A DNA stretch of 64,000 nucleotides from an uncultured Gammaproteobacteria bacterium (GCA_913061315.1 CAJXUC010000004.1:49540-113539), one strand, 5' to 3'; counted from the stretch's first letter, positions 37,093 to 46,846 are shown. Made by a program: numbers and translations. Notes: generated by a model from the letters alone, not told the origin.

Positions 37093-37216
37093 GACCGTTT
37101 TCTTAGTGAATGCGTTCTGCTCAAACAGCTACTGAATATTAAATTCGCATCACCTTAAACAAGATTGTAATAAATTCGATTAATTATATTGATAGTAGCC
37201 TAATTGCTGAAATAAA

Positions 37217-37242
37217 AAACCCCGCCATTCAGAGCGGGGTTT
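37217..37242 (-). terminator. Rho-independent terminator of the BCCT gene
   Basis: AAACCCCGC (37217-37225) and GCGGGGTTT (37234-37242) form a perfect nine-pair, GC-rich stem with an eight-base loop. Read on the minus strand it is followed by a T-run (GGGGTTTTTTATTT). It lies 22 bp after the BCCT stop codon. Confidence 0.88.
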
Positions 37243-37264
37243 AAATATAAAACAACACAGGGAC

Positions 37265-38866
37265 TTAGTTAGAGAGCTCCTTACTCGCCTTACTGAGTCC
37301 TATCCAAAGGCTGACACACATAACTAGCAACACCAGTGTAAATGGCAGTCCAGTTGATACTGCCATAGCCTGCAGTGCACTCAATGCTTCTGCACCTCCG
37401 ACTAACAACAGTACAGCAGCTACAAGCCCCTCAAATACACACCAGAAAACACGTTGTGAAACGGGTGCATCTGTTTTGCCACCGGCAGTGATTGTATCAA
37501 TAACCAGTGAACCTGAATCAGACGAGGTTACGAAGAAAACTAGAACCAGAATGATACCAATTAAAGATAACACGCCTGACAATGGGAAGTTAGCCAGCAT
37601 GTGGAATAATTTTATTTCCTGAGCTGCAGAAGCTACTGGCGCCGCAGCATCAACAAGCACCTGAGTAATAGCGGTTCCACCGAAGGTTGCCATCCATACA
37701 ATACAAAGAACGGTTGGTACCAAGATAACGCAAGCCAAAAATTCTCTTACCGTTCGACCACGGGATACTCTGGCAATAAACATACCGACAAATGGAGACC
37801 ATGAAATCCACCAAGCCCAGTAGAATGAGGTCCAACCCTGTGAAAAGTTAACGTCTTCCCGTCCAAACGGCATTGATAGAGGAATAAACTCAGTCACGTA
37901 TGCACCTGCACCAGACATCACGGTAGAGAGGATCTCAGCAGTAGGCCCAAGAAAAAGTATGACTAGTAATAGCAGTAGCGCAAGACCCATATTAATTTCA
38001 GACAGGACTTTTACTCCACCATCCAGGCCTCTTACAACTGATATAATTGCGAGAGAAGTAATGAAAGCAATTAAAATGACCATTGCCACATTACCCGTGC
38101 CCCAACCATATAAGTAACTGAATCCTGCTAAGGCTTGTTGAGTACCGAATCCGAGCGACGTCGCTAAACCAAATAAGGTGGCAAATACAGCAATTATGTC
38201 AATAAGGTGACCTGGCCAACCCCATACCCTTTCCTTTAGTAGTGGATAAAAAGCTGAACGTAAAGTCAAAGGTAAGTTATGGTTAAAGGAGAAAAAGGCT
38301 AACGCTAAACCTACAACAGCATACATTGACCAAGGGTGTAATCCCCAGTGATAAATAGTTGCAGCCATTGCTAGGTCCTTCGCGGCTCCGATGTCTCCAG
38401 CAGCAGCACCCAGCGGCGCCCAGTCGGTACGAACACCATTGTCACCAGTGGCTATGCCACCCATCGATGAACCGAAATGTGACATTGGCTCTGAAACACC
38501 AAAAAACATAAGCCCAATGCCCATACCCGCAGCAAACAGCATCGAAAACCAACCAACATAAGTATAGTCAGGCTTTGCTGTCTGCCCACCAAGTCGGACC
38601 TTACCTAATGGAGAAACACAAATGATTAAAGCAAAGAGAACAAAAAAATTGCCGGCAGAGAGGAAGAGCCAAGAAAAATTACTTGTGATTGCGGGGCGTA
38701 ACCAAGCAAAAAAATCGGCTGCTCCCTGTTGAAACATTAACGTGATAAGAATAAAGGCAATAATAGATAAACCCGATATTATAAATACCGGGTTGTGCAT
38801 GTCGAACCCGAACATCGTGATGTTATCCTGTCCAATTTCATAATCTTCTTCTGGCTGACTACTCAT
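37265..38866 (-). CDS. BCCT-family betaine/choline/carnitine transporter
   Basis: 533-residue sodium- or proton-coupled carrier with 12 helices. Family signatures are GMGIGLMFFGVSEPMSHFG, the helix-5 region GLATSLGFGTQQALAGFSY and the WWISWSPFVGMFIARVSRG motif. Relatives take up glycine betaine, choline, carnitine or DMSP; the sequence alone does not decide. A strong ribosome site AAGGAG precedes the ATG, and a clear terminator follows. It forms a single-gene unit. Confidence 0.92.
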   Translation of the reverse strand: MSSQPEEDYEIGQDNITMFGFDMHNPVFIISGLSIIAFILITLMFQQGAADFFAWLRPAITSNFSWLFLSAGNFFVLFALIICVSPLGKVRLGGQTAKPDYTYVGWFSMLFAAGMGIGLMFFGVSEPMSHFGSSMGGIATGDNGVRTDWAPLGAAAGDIGAAKDLAMAATIYHWGLHPWSMYAVVGLALAFFSFNHNLPLTLRSAFYPLLKERVWGWPGHLIDIIAVFATLFGLATSLGFGTQQALAGFSYLYGWGTGNVAMVILIAFITSLAIISVVRGLDGGVKVLSEINMGLALLLLLVILFLGPTAEILSTVMSGAGAYVTEFIPLSMPFGREDVNFSQGWTSFYWAWWISWSPFVGMFIARVSRGRTVREFLACVILVPTVLCIVWMATFGGTAITQVLVDAAAPVASAAQEIKLFHMLANFPLSGVLSLIGIILVLVFFVTSSDSGSLVIDTITAGGKTDAPVSQRVFWCVFEGLVAAVLLLVGGAEALSALQAMAVSTGLPFTLVLLVMCVSLWIGLSKASKELSN

Positions 38867-38919
38867 AAAATCTCCTTATTTATTAAATTTACGATACAAA
38901 CCTCTATGGTTAAATTTAC

Positions 38920-38937
38920 ATGCTTTATTTAAAGCAT
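38920..38937. promoter_or_regulatory. Palindrome upstream of the BCCT gene
   Basis: ATGCTTTA (38920-38927) and TAAAGCAT (38930-38937) form a perfect 18-bp palindrome about 55 bp upstream of the BCCT start. Size and placement fit an operator, but no regulator is adjacent to confirm it. Confidence 0.35.
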
Positions 38938-39116
38938 CGGGAATCCCTTAACTAACGTAACACCTTAGAACTGGTAATGATAGGGCTTCTATTTTGAGCA
39001 GCAGGAGTAGATTAAATAGATGAGTAAACCGATTTATATCAATGGGTAAAGCTAATGCGTGACGTCTGTCATCCACTGCCTCGGTATTTTAAAGAAGGTT
39101 TCTTAACGTTGGGACA

Positions 39117-40439
39117 TTAGCAATCAGTACACAAAAAAAGTAAAACACTCGCTTTAATATTTGATGCAAAGTAATGATGCATATAGCTGAGTCTACTATT
39201 ACCATTTTTATACACTGCTTCTCCCTGACGGCCATCTTGACGAGTGGCATATATTTCAAGAGTTACATGAGAGTTTAGACTGGGAGAGATTTTTGAATGA
39301 TGAAATGAGTGTCCTCTAATCTCACCCTGTCCATAATTCACCGACTGTAAACCCACGCTTTGAAGTCGTGTTTCCATCTCACAATTGGCGTTCAAAATGC
39401 CACAGGTTTTAGCATAGTCACCAGCAGTGTTAAGAATAGAATCACACAAATACATCATGCCCCCACATTCAGCCAGTATGGGTTTACTTTGCCGATGATG
39501 ATCAACAATACTGGTTCGAGTTTGATTAGCATTTGATAATGCGTTGAGGTGTAACTCTGGATAACCACCGGGTATCCAGAGCGCATCACATTGGGGGACA
39601 ACTTCATTTTCAAGTGGTGAAAAGTAGCTTAATTGGGCACCCGCATCTTTTAATACCTGTTGGTTCATCGGATAAATAAAGTTGAACGCAGCATCTCTGG
39701 CAATCGCAATTATTTTGCCTTCGAGTAAGCGCGCAAAGTTTAATTTTTTAAAATCAGAACTGGAAGATGAAAACGCTATATTAGTCAGAGGAACGGCAAT
39801 TTCAAATTCATCGAGTGCATCGGCGGCCTGATCGAGCTGTTTATCAAGGTTACTAATATCACCCGCTTGGACCAAACCTAAATGACGCTGAGCAATTTCA
39901 AAACGCGCATCACGTCTAATACTCCCTGCATAACAATCACCAATCGTATCTGACATTAAAAGGTCGTGGTTATCACTGCCCACTTTATTACCGATAACGC
40001 TTGTAATATTAGCCCCCACATCATACAGGCGCATTCCAGAGACAATCGCAGCTGCCGTTTGAGCAAACTTAGCCACATCAAGAATCAAAGTGATCGGTAA
40101 ACCAAATAGCTGGGAAAGCTTTGCATTGCTGGGTTGATTATCATGCAACCCCATCAATCCCTCTACCAAAATAACATCATTTTGAGTTGAGGCTTTAGTC
40201 AGTAATTCAAAACAATGCTGTTCACCCATTACCCATAAATCAAGGTTGTATACTACTTTACCACTGGCAACTTGATGAATTGTTGGATCCAAATAATCAG
40301 GACCCAGTTTGAATACTTGTACATTTAGCCCCTGATTCCTGAGCTGCCTGGCAAACGCTGCACAGAAAATAGTCTTACCTTGTCCTGACGAAGGTGCAGC
40401 TATGAGTGTTGCCTGGCATGACGTCGGTTGTGTCATCAT
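39117..40439 (-). CDS. cobB: Cobyrinate a,c-diamide synthase, copy 2
   Basis: 440-residue paralogue of the protein at 21353-22645. Both ATPase and glutaminase domains look intact: P-loop APSSGQGKT, KLGPDYLDP, VEGLMGL, nucleophile Cys325 in LAECGGMMY and the histidine region GHSFHHSK. The two copies are clearly divergent, so this is not a recent duplication. It is six bases downstream of an FMN hydroxy-acid dehydrogenase gene, away from other cobalamin genes. It could amidate a different corrin substrate or simply be a back-up; I cannot tell. Confidence 0.88.
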   Translation of the reverse strand: MMTQPTSCQATLIAAPSSGQGKTIFCAAFARQLRNQGLNVQVFKLGPDYLDPTIHQVASGKVVYNLDLWVMGEQHCFELLTKASTQNDVILVEGLMGLHDNQPSNAKLSQLFGLPITLILDVAKFAQTAAAIVSGMRLYDVGANITSVIGNKVGSDNHDLLMSDTIGDCYAGSIRRDARFEIAQRHLGLVQAGDISNLDKQLDQAADALDEFEIAVPLTNIAFSSSSSDFKKLNFARLLEGKIIAIARDAAFNFIYPMNQQVLKDAGAQLSYFSPLENEVVPQCDALWIPGGYPELHLNALSNANQTRTSIVDHHRQSKPILAECGGMMYLCDSILNTAGDYAKTCGILNANCEMETRLQSVGLQSVNYGQGEIRGHSFHHSKISPSLNSHVTLEIYATRQDGRQGEAVYKNGNSRLSYMHHYFASNIKASVLLFLCTDC

Positions 40440-40445
40440 TTGATA

Positions 40446-41573
40446 CTAGACAGACGATGTCTCAGTGCTTCCAATGCTCTCAGGACCGATCGCCTGCATG
40501 TTACAGACACCCAGCTGCGCTAAAGCAATGCTGGTTTCCTTGACAAAAACATCGCTCATTTGGTTCAACCCATGTTCACCCCTAGCGGCGATTGCAAAAA
40601 GCAATGGTCGTCCAAGAAACACAAAATTTGCGCCCATCGCATAAGCCTTAATGATGTCTTCACCACTTCTAATACCCGAATCATACAACAGCGGATAATC
40701 TGGTCCAACAGCATCTCGTATGGCTTTTAGTGCCGATATGGCAGGCGGTCCACTGTCGAGTTGACGACCACCATGACTAGACACCTGTATAGCATCGACG
40801 CCACTTTCTTTCATTTTCAAAGCGTCAAAAACATTCAGCACACCCTTTACGACTAACTTTCCTTTCCACTGGTTACGGATTCGATCTAACAATGACCAGT
40901 CAGCCCCTGCCCGGCTCGCCGTACGCTCAAACGCACCAAATTCACCACCAAAATTTGCCAGCTCAGGTCGGCCTTTAACTAAAGTGGTTAATGACCATCT
41001 AGGATGCATAGCAAAATCAACCAGTTGTTGCATTCCAATCTTAAATGGCATGGTAAAACCACGTCTGAGCTCACGTGGACGACGGCCGACTTCTGGAACG
41101 TCAACCGTTAAAATTAAGGTGTCGTAGCCAGAGTCTTCAGCTCGTTTAATTAATAAATCAGACTGCTCATGATTACCACTGAAGTAAAGCTGAAACCAAG
41201 CATTCCCTTCTGCGATTTCGATCATTTTTTCTAGGGAAGTCGAAGCAGCAGTCGAGACACCCACGGGAATTTTATTTTTTGCAGCCAATTTTGCTAGCAT
41301 TAAATCAGCACCGGGCATCGACAAATTACACATCCCCATGGGACTAACACCAAAGGGCAGGCCCAGTGTCTTATCAAACAGGCTAACGGTTAAATCACGG
41401 TGCTCTACATTGTTTAATGAGCGAGGAGACAGTTCTATATCGCGTAACACTTCCCTATTACGCGTCTCTCCGAACCCATTACCCGCTGAGCCATCAAAAT
41501 AATCAAAGACCATCCATGGTAAGCGTTGTCGAGCTAAAGCTCTTGCATCTTCACTGGAGTGTATTAATTTCAA
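40446..41573 (-). CDS. FMN-dependent alpha-hydroxy-acid dehydrogenase
   Basis: 375-residue TIM-barrel flavoprotein of the LldD/mandelate dehydrogenase/glycolate oxidase family. Landmarks are FDYFDGSAG near the N-terminus, the FMN-binding VSPMGMCNL region, WFQLYFSG, LTVDVPEVGRRPRELRRGF and the catalytic His267 in SSHGGRQLDSGP. The substrate among 2-hydroxy acids is not determined. It is 11 bases downstream of tctB, so the TctCAB importer probably brings in its substrate. Confidence 0.9.
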   Translation of the reverse strand: MKLIHSSEDARALARQRLPWMVFDYFDGSAGNGFGETRNREVLRDIELSPRSLNNVEHRDLTVSLFDKTLGLPFGVSPMGMCNLSMPGADLMLAKLAAKNKIPVGVSTAASTSLEKMIEIAEGNAWFQLYFSGNHEQSDLLIKRAEDSGYDTLILTVDVPEVGRRPRELRRGFTMPFKIGMQQLVDFAMHPRWSLTTLVKGRPELANFGGEFGAFERTASRAGADWSLLDRIRNQWKGKLVVKGVLNVFDALKMKESGVDAIQVSSHGGRQLDSGPPAISALKAIRDAVGPDYPLLYDSGIRSGEDIIKAYAMGANFVFLGRPLLFAIAARGEHGLNQMSDVFVKETSIALAQLGVCNMQAIGPESIGSTETSSV

Positions 41574-41584
41574 AACGTTGTAAC

Positions 41585-42061
41585 CTAAGGTAGGGGGACA
41601 TACAGGACATAACGAAATAGCATGTAAAATACAACCATAATCAGTGCCCCAGAGCCCAAATAAACGATTAAAGCTTTTAGCGACCAGCGATCGTGCATTG
41701 CGGCGACCATGCCACCAACAAAAGAGATAACAGCCGCTAGAAGGAAGCCAATATAAGGCATTACAAAGCAGGTCAATAGCATAGTGCTAACGAGTAACAA
41801 TCGACGCCACCAGCTACCGCGACCAAAGCCTTCGTCTGCCATTGGTCGGATTAAGTTCTGAAGAGTAGAAACCGACGCACATATTATTAACAAAATGGCC
41901 GCAGCTTGAGGAAACACACTGGAATCAGCATCGGTATAGGAGCGCGTGTCATAGAGGGTTAAAAATCCAGCCAGAATAAAAAATATAGAAACAATTAAGG
42001 ACCCAACACTGCTGCCTGTAACACTTTTTTTGTCAATATTGTGGCTATTGTCTTGGCTCAT
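41585..42061 (-). CDS. tctB: Tripartite tricarboxylate transporter small membrane subunit
   Basis: 158-residue protein with four predicted membrane helices, the TctB layout. It overlaps tctA by four bases and lies in the order tctC-tctA-tctB. Its role in the complex is structural; relatives are poorly conserved in sequence, so identification leans on topology and context. Confidence 0.88.
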   Translation of the reverse strand: MSQDNSHNIDKKSVTGSSVGSLIVSIFFILAGFLTLYDTRSYTDADSSVFPQAAAILLIICASVSTLQNLIRPMADEGFGRGSWWRRLLLVSTMLLTCFVMPYIGFLLAAVISFVGGMVAAMHDRWSLKALIVYLGSGALIMVVFYMLFRYVLYVPLP

Positions 42062-43551
42062 TTCATCGCTCGCTGTCGCCGTCCAACTAATAAGGGATAA
42101 AAAAGTGATAATAAGGTAAAAGCAACAATGGCTTGCGAAATGGGTCGACCAAAGAACATACCAATCAAATCGTTTGTTGCAGAACCAATAATCCAGCTTT
42201 GAACAAAACCCTGTTCTGCAATAGGTCCCAAAATTAAACCTAAGACTATTGGTGAAGCAGAAAAACCAAACCGACCAACAATCCAGCCAAAAATACCTAA
42301 ACCAATCATAATCCCAACATCTGAAATGCTATTATGAATTGCAAAGGTACCAATTATGGTCATGAATCCGACGGTCGGCACCAATACTGCTTTTGGAATA
42401 GTCACAATAGATTTATACGCATATCGACCAATAAGTAACCCTACTGGTAACATCAGAATTGTGGCGATTAGTAGGCCATAAATAAAGGTGTAGGCGATAG
42501 AGTCACCGCCTGATTGGAACAAGGTTGGCCCCGTTCTGACACCCTGAACCAGCAAAGCGCCCAGAATCACCGCATCGGGCGGAGTACCTGGAATACCCAG
42601 CACTAAGGTAGGAATAAATCCACCCCCTACGGTGGCATTGTTAGCTGATTCCGTTGCAATGATACCGTCGGGCTCACCTTCGCCAAACTTTTGATCGGGT
42701 GACGCATTACGTTTGGCTTCCGAATAGGCAACCAATCCCGCGACTGAACCACCTGCACCGGGTAGAATACCCACCAGCGTACCGATAATTGATGAGCGTA
42801 TTAAGTTAACTTTAGATTTCATTGCAATAGCAGCAGCCTCACCGATGCGGACAGACTTAACGTCATCTTCTATCTTCAGGTGCCTATCGGGCACTGCAAC
42901 AAGGTCAATTAATACAGGAATGCAGTATAAGCCAATCAGTGCGCCAACGACACCGAACCCACTAATGAGAGTCTGGCTTCCAAATGTCAGTCGTATATCA
43001 GCCGAGATTTCGGCGACACCAACGGTCGACAGAATAAGCCCGAATGCACCTCCAGCTAGCCCTTTCATTAGATTTCCGTTTGAAAGTGCAGCAATGAGTG
43101 ACAAACCAAAAATTGACAACCAAAAATATTCACCCGGTCCAAATGCGAGGGCGACTTCTGACAGGGGTGGTGCTAAAAATAACAGGGCCATTGCACCCAC
43201 TAGGCCACCAAATACGGAAGCAAAGCAAGCTAACGCAACGGCTAAATCACCATCGCCACGCTTAGCCATCGGATAACCGTCAAATGTTGTTGCGATTGCT
43301 GAAGGTGTGCCTGGTGTATTTAATAAAATGGCGGCGTAAGCACCGCCATAAATGGCACCCGTATAGATGGCACCGAGTAAAATAAGGGCCGAGGCAGGCT
43401 CCATACTGAAAGTAATCGGAACCAGTACTGCCACGGCCATAGTGGCGGTCAAACCCGGGATAGACCCTATTATCGTACCAGCCACTACACCAAATAACGC
43501 CAATGCAATGTTGGTGAGTGTTAATGCAGCTAGAAAATTATCGATATCCAA
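42058..43551 (-). CDS. tctA: Tripartite tricarboxylate transporter large permease
   Basis: 497-residue membrane protein with about 11-12 helices. The TctA signature is plain: YTGAIYGGAYAAILLNTPG followed by TTFDGYPMAKRG, and a second LGIPGTPPDAVILGALLVQG. It moves the substrate delivered by TctC, driven by an ion gradient. It overlaps tctB by four bases and begins 30 bp after tctC. Confidence 0.94.
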   Translation of the reverse strand: MDIDNFLAALTLTNIALALFGVVAGTIIGSIPGLTATMAVAVLVPITFSMEPASALILLGAIYTGAIYGGAYAAILLNTPGTPSAIATTFDGYPMAKRGDGDLAVALACFASVFGGLVGAMALLFLAPPLSEVALAFGPGEYFWLSIFGLSLIAALSNGNLMKGLAGGAFGLILSTVGVAEISADIRLTFGSQTLISGFGVVGALIGLYCIPVLIDLVAVPDRHLKIEDDVKSVRIGEAAAIAMKSKVNLIRSSIIGTLVGILPGAGGSVAGLVAYSEAKRNASPDQKFGEGEPDGIIATESANNATVGGGFIPTLVLGIPGTPPDAVILGALLVQGVRTGPTLFQSGGDSIAYTFIYGLLIATILMLPVGLLIGRYAYKSIVTIPKAVLVPTVGFMTIIGTFAIHNSISDVGIMIGLGIFGWIVGRFGFSASPIVLGLILGPIAEQGFVQSWIIGSATNDLIGMFFGRPISQAIVAFTLLSLFYPLLVGRRQRAMK

Positions 43552-43581
43552 AGTTCACCCCGTCCTCATGCAAAACTAAAG

Positions 43582-44538
43582 CTACTTAATTAAACCTGCT
43601 TCACGAGCATCTTTCAGATATTCAGTAGATCGAGCCTTCATAAAGCTAGCCATTCCAGCTGCATCGACGTCTAACATTGCAAAGCCACCGGCTAACATCT
43701 TTTTCACAAATGCAGGATCGCGGTTTATTTTTCCAATCATGTCAGACCACATTTTAGTGGTATCGGCACTCGCTGACTTAGGTAATGCAATACCTCGAAA
43801 GGCACCACCAACCATATCGTAACCAAGCTCTTTAAAGGTCGGTACATTGGGGAACAGTGGATGACGTTGTTCCATCGCAACCGCTAACATGCGAACAGCC
43901 TCGCCCTGCTTGGCACCGACTGTAGAGTAACCCCATTCAGCTTTTACCTGACTACCCAACATAGCAGCAACAGCAGCCCCAGTGCCTTTAAAAGGCACAT
44001 AAGTGGTTTTAATATTAGCCATTTTATCAAACTTGATTTGCGCTAAATGATTCGCAGAGGCTTTGCCCGATCCAGATAGAGTCATCTGCCCAGGGTTGGC
44101 TTTAGCTGCATCAATAAATTCTTGCAAACTTTGGTAAGGACTGTCGGCCTTTACCACTAAGGCGTCTGGTGTAAAGTGAAACATATAAAAAGTATTCAGA
44201 TCATCCGTATTAAAACCAACATTTTTTTGCGCTGGTTTAATAATAATATGTGGAAGATTAACCCCCATGATGGTTTGACCATCACCTTTTTTGCCATTTA
44301 ATGATGCCCAACCGACGGCGCCACCGCCACCTGGCTGATAGGAAACAACTAAATCCTGTCCAAACATACTTTTAAAGAATGGCTGTTGAAAGCGAGCTGA
44401 AATATCAGACTCGCCTCCTGGACCAAATGGAATAATATAATTAACCGGACCATTAACTGCAGCCTGGGCTGAAAATGCACCTGCCATTGTTAATATTGCA
44501 GCGGCACTAAGGGTTTTAATTGCGGTTCTTCTTTTCAT
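43582..44538 (-). CDS. tctC: Tripartite tricarboxylate transporter periplasmic receptor
   Basis: 318-residue BugT/TctC solute receptor. A signal peptide ends near FSAQAAVNG; its MKRRTAIKTL start has paired arginines but is not a full Tat motif. The ligand loop NYIIPFGPGGESDISARF matches the family's PFxPGGxxD pattern. The ligand is probably a small carboxylate, and the operon's hydroxy-acid dehydrogenase suggests a 2-hydroxy acid. It is first in tctC-tctA-tctB-dehydrogenase-cobB2. Confidence 0.93.
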   Translation of the reverse strand: MKRRTAIKTLSAAAILTMAGAFSAQAAVNGPVNYIIPFGPGGESDISARFQQPFFKSMFGQDLVVSYQPGGGGAVGWASLNGKKGDGQTIMGVNLPHIIIKPAQKNVGFNTDDLNTFYMFHFTPDALVVKADSPYQSLQEFIDAAKANPGQMTLSGSGKASANHLAQIKFDKMANIKTTYVPFKGTGAAVAAMLGSQVKAEWGYSTVGAKQGEAVRMLAVAMEQRHPLFPNVPTFKELGYDMVGGAFRGIALPKSASADTTKMWSDMIGKINRDPAFVKKMLAGGFAMLDVDAAGMASFMKARSTEYLKDAREAGLIK

Positions 44539-44718
44539 TGCTCTTCCTCTGTTGTTGTAATTTAATAATAAAATTATTCTTAAAGAAAATTTAAATAAAA
44601 CAAACTAATCGATAAACTTACAACTTCTGACAGATCGTCGGAATAAGTTGAAGGATAGAAATTGCCAGAATGCTTTTAACTGTTAAAACATGAGACATCT
44701 GATGCATCCCTTAGGTCA

Positions 44719-44756
44719 GTAGTATGAATCAACAAAATAATAATGAATCGTACTAC
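44719..44756. promoter_or_regulatory. Imperfect inverted repeat upstream of tctC
   Basis: GTAGTATGAATC (44719-44730) and GAATCGTACTAC (44745-44756) match as inverted repeats at 10 of 12 positions with a 14-base gap, about 180 bp upstream of tctC and just downstream of the LysR stop. It could be an operator of the tct operon or a transcript-end hairpin of the LysR gene. Confidence 0.4.
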
Positions 44757-44823
44757 AACTAGAATGATGTAAAGGAAATATATATTCAATTAATAAAAAC
44801 TTTACTTAATATAAAAATTATCT

Positions 44824-45714
44824 TTATAACCCTATAACCTTGTTGGCTAAAACCACCTGTTTAACTTGCTCCAGTAATCGATCCACTAAACGCAGCTTGG
44901 AACAATCCGAGCGGGATAGTAAACCAAGCGTCCTTGTGCCTGAGCCACTGGGCAAGGGGATTTTTCTCAATTTAGAAAACATAGGATCCGGCACACAAAT
45001 ATCTGGCACAATTGAGACGCCCAAATTATGCGAAACCATGCTAGTTAATGACTCTATAGATTCCATTTCCATCGAAAATCGAACTGAAATATTATTAGCC
45101 GCCAAACATGCCTCAACCAACAACCCCACAGCACCCCGTCGTGTATGGTGAATGTAAGGTTGTTCTCTCAGTACGACCAACGGATCATTCTCTGTTATTT
45201 CTGTTGAAGTGACTAAAACCAATGGCTCCTCAACAAATGGCTGCCAGTTCAAGTTAGCACCCATACGAGACGGTTGACTAAGTATTGCCGCGTCCAGCGC
45301 CCCACTCTCCAATAGATGGAGCAGATCACTCGAAAGACCCGGAACAACGCTAATGTGAAGACTAGGGTAATTTTGCATCAACTGCTTGATCGACAAGGGT
45401 ATCAGACCACGAATTGCCGACGGTACCGACCCCAGAGTCAGCTCGCCAAATAAAACCGCATCACCAGTTAAGTCATCTAACAGGGTGTCATAAGCATGAA
45501 TCAAACCACGCGCCTTGGGAACGAGCGCCTTACCAAGCTGATTCAGTGCTGGAGATCGGTTACTACGATCAAACAACGTTACTTGAAAATGCTCTTCAAG
45601 TCGTTTCATCTGTTGCCCAATAGCAGCATCAGAGACATGAATCCGAACTGCGGCAGCAGAAAAGCTGCCTTCTTCAGCAATTGCAATTAACGTTTTAAGC
45701 AATGAAATCGACAA
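44824..45714 (-). CDS. LysR-family transcriptional regulator
   Basis: 296-residue LysR protein, HTH at the N-terminus (LLKTLIAIAEEGSFSAAAVRI). The only in-frame start consistent with the family is a TTG at 45714; an in-frame stop lies four to five codons upstream. It is 285 bp upstream of tctC on the same strand and 41 bp after the agmatinase-family gene, so it may control either. Confidence 0.88.
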   Translation of the reverse strand: MSISLLKTLIAIAEEGSFSAAAVRIHVSDAAIGQQMKRLEEHFQVTLFDRSNRSPALNQLGKALVPKARGLIHAYDTLLDDLTGDAVLFGELTLGSVPSAIRGLIPLSIKQLMQNYPSLHISVVPGLSSDLLHLLESGALDAAILSQPSRMGANLNWQPFVEEPLVLVTSTEITENDPLVVLREQPYIHHTRRGAVGLLVEACLAANNISVRFSMEMESIESLTSMVSHNLGVSIVPDICVPDPMFSKLRKIPLPSGSGTRTLGLLSRSDCSKLRLVDRLLEQVKQVVLANKVIGL

Positions 45715-45755
45715 AATGTTCTCTTTTTTATGTGCAATGATGCATCAATTCAGCA

Positions 45756-46733
45756 TCATTCAGTTGATTCGGGATTGGCTCTTGCATGAAATATAAATCC
45801 AATAGAGTTCATTAACAACTGTGCGCCTAGTATAGAAGTAATTCCAGTAGGATCGTAGGCTGGTGCGATTTCAACTAGATCCATACCCACAATATTGCCA
45901 TTATTACGAACCGCAATCGCTTGAATAATTTCTAACACTTCATAATATTGAAACCCACCATGGCTAGGCGTACCTGTGCCAGGCGCAATCGAGGGATCAA
46001 AACCATCAATATCAATTGTAATGTAATAAGATTCAGCGTGAGGAATTTGATCAACCACACCTTGCGTTCCTAACCTTCGCACATCCCGGACTGACAAAAT
46101 ATTGGAACCTGCAGCGCGTGCTGCATCATAGTCAGAACGGTTAGACGAGGACACATTACGAATCCCCATCTGAGTCATACCAGTAATATGATTCATTTCC
46201 GAAGCCCGTCGCAATGGGTTGCCATGGCCATAACGCACACCATGGCGCTCATCAACAAAATCAAGATGGGCATCAAAATGTAAAATGTGGATAGGCCCTT
46301 TATCAGAGAATGCCTCTATTATGGGCGCATGCACCGAATGGTCTCCACCAATAGAAATAGGCATCGCACCACTGTCAAGAATCTTACTCACCGCCGCATA
46401 GGTATTTCGATGGCTTTGCTCCATATTGGTGTGAACAATATCAACATCACCGACATCAATTATTCGACATTGATCTTGTGACAGGTAAAGCTTATCGTCT
46501 TCAAAGTCATAAGCACCGCCATGCCCAAATGAAAATAAGGTAGATGCCTCTCGAACACCGCGTGGTCCAAATCGCGCCCCAGATCGCCATTGCGTACCCA
46601 TATCGTTTGGGACGCCAAGGATGGCTACATCAGCGTCAATATTGTCCCAGTCCGTACACACGGGTGATTTAGCAAAAGTGCAATGTCCAACAAAGGGTAA
46701 GTTTAACCGGCCAGTTTCGTAATCGTTCGCCAT
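45756..46733 (-). CDS. speB: Agmatinase-family ureohydrolase
   Basis: 325-residue manganese-type ureohydrolase that releases urea from a guanidino compound. The metal motifs are complete: GGDHS (129-133), DAHLD (154-158) and DIDGFDP (241-247), followed by PGTGTPSHGG. Agmatinase, guanidinobutyrase and guanidinopropionase share these motifs. The divergent LysR gene at 46847 resembles the layout of guanidinobutyrate or guanidinopropionate catabolic genes in Pseudomonas, so the exact substrate is open. Confidence 0.85.
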   Translation of the reverse strand: MANDYETGRLNLPFVGHCTFAKSPVCTDWDNIDADVAILGVPNDMGTQWRSGARFGPRGVREASTLFSFGHGGAYDFEDDKLYLSQDQCRIIDVGDVDIVHTNMEQSHRNTYAAVSKILDSGAMPISIGGDHSVHAPIIEAFSDKGPIHILHFDAHLDFVDERHGVRYGHGNPLRRASEMNHITGMTQMGIRNVSSSNRSDYDAARAAGSNILSVRDVRRLGTQGVVDQIPHAESYYITIDIDGFDPSIAPGTGTPSHGGFQYYEVLEIIQAIAVRNNGNIVGMDLVEIAPAYDPTGITSILGAQLLMNSIGFIFHARANPESTE

Positions 46734-46846
46734 GAGCGTAATCCTGTTATTTCTAAAGCCATTACTTTACGAACGCTTTTATATCGTTACAATAACTAAT
46801 TTTACAACTAAACTTTGGTAAATACCGAAGTGATTATGGAACTTAA

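Larger units (their letters stand above)
36911..37264. other. Intergenic region between converging LysR and BCCT genes
   Basis: 354 bp without a gene. It holds the BCCT terminator at 37217-37242 and a two-part direct repeat at 36968-37092. Nothing else recognisable. Confidence 0.6.

Noticed and set aside
42845..43276. 143-codon open frame antisense to tctA
   Set aside because: It lies wholly within tctA, whose TctA signatures are intact; composition is that of a mirrored membrane-protein gene.
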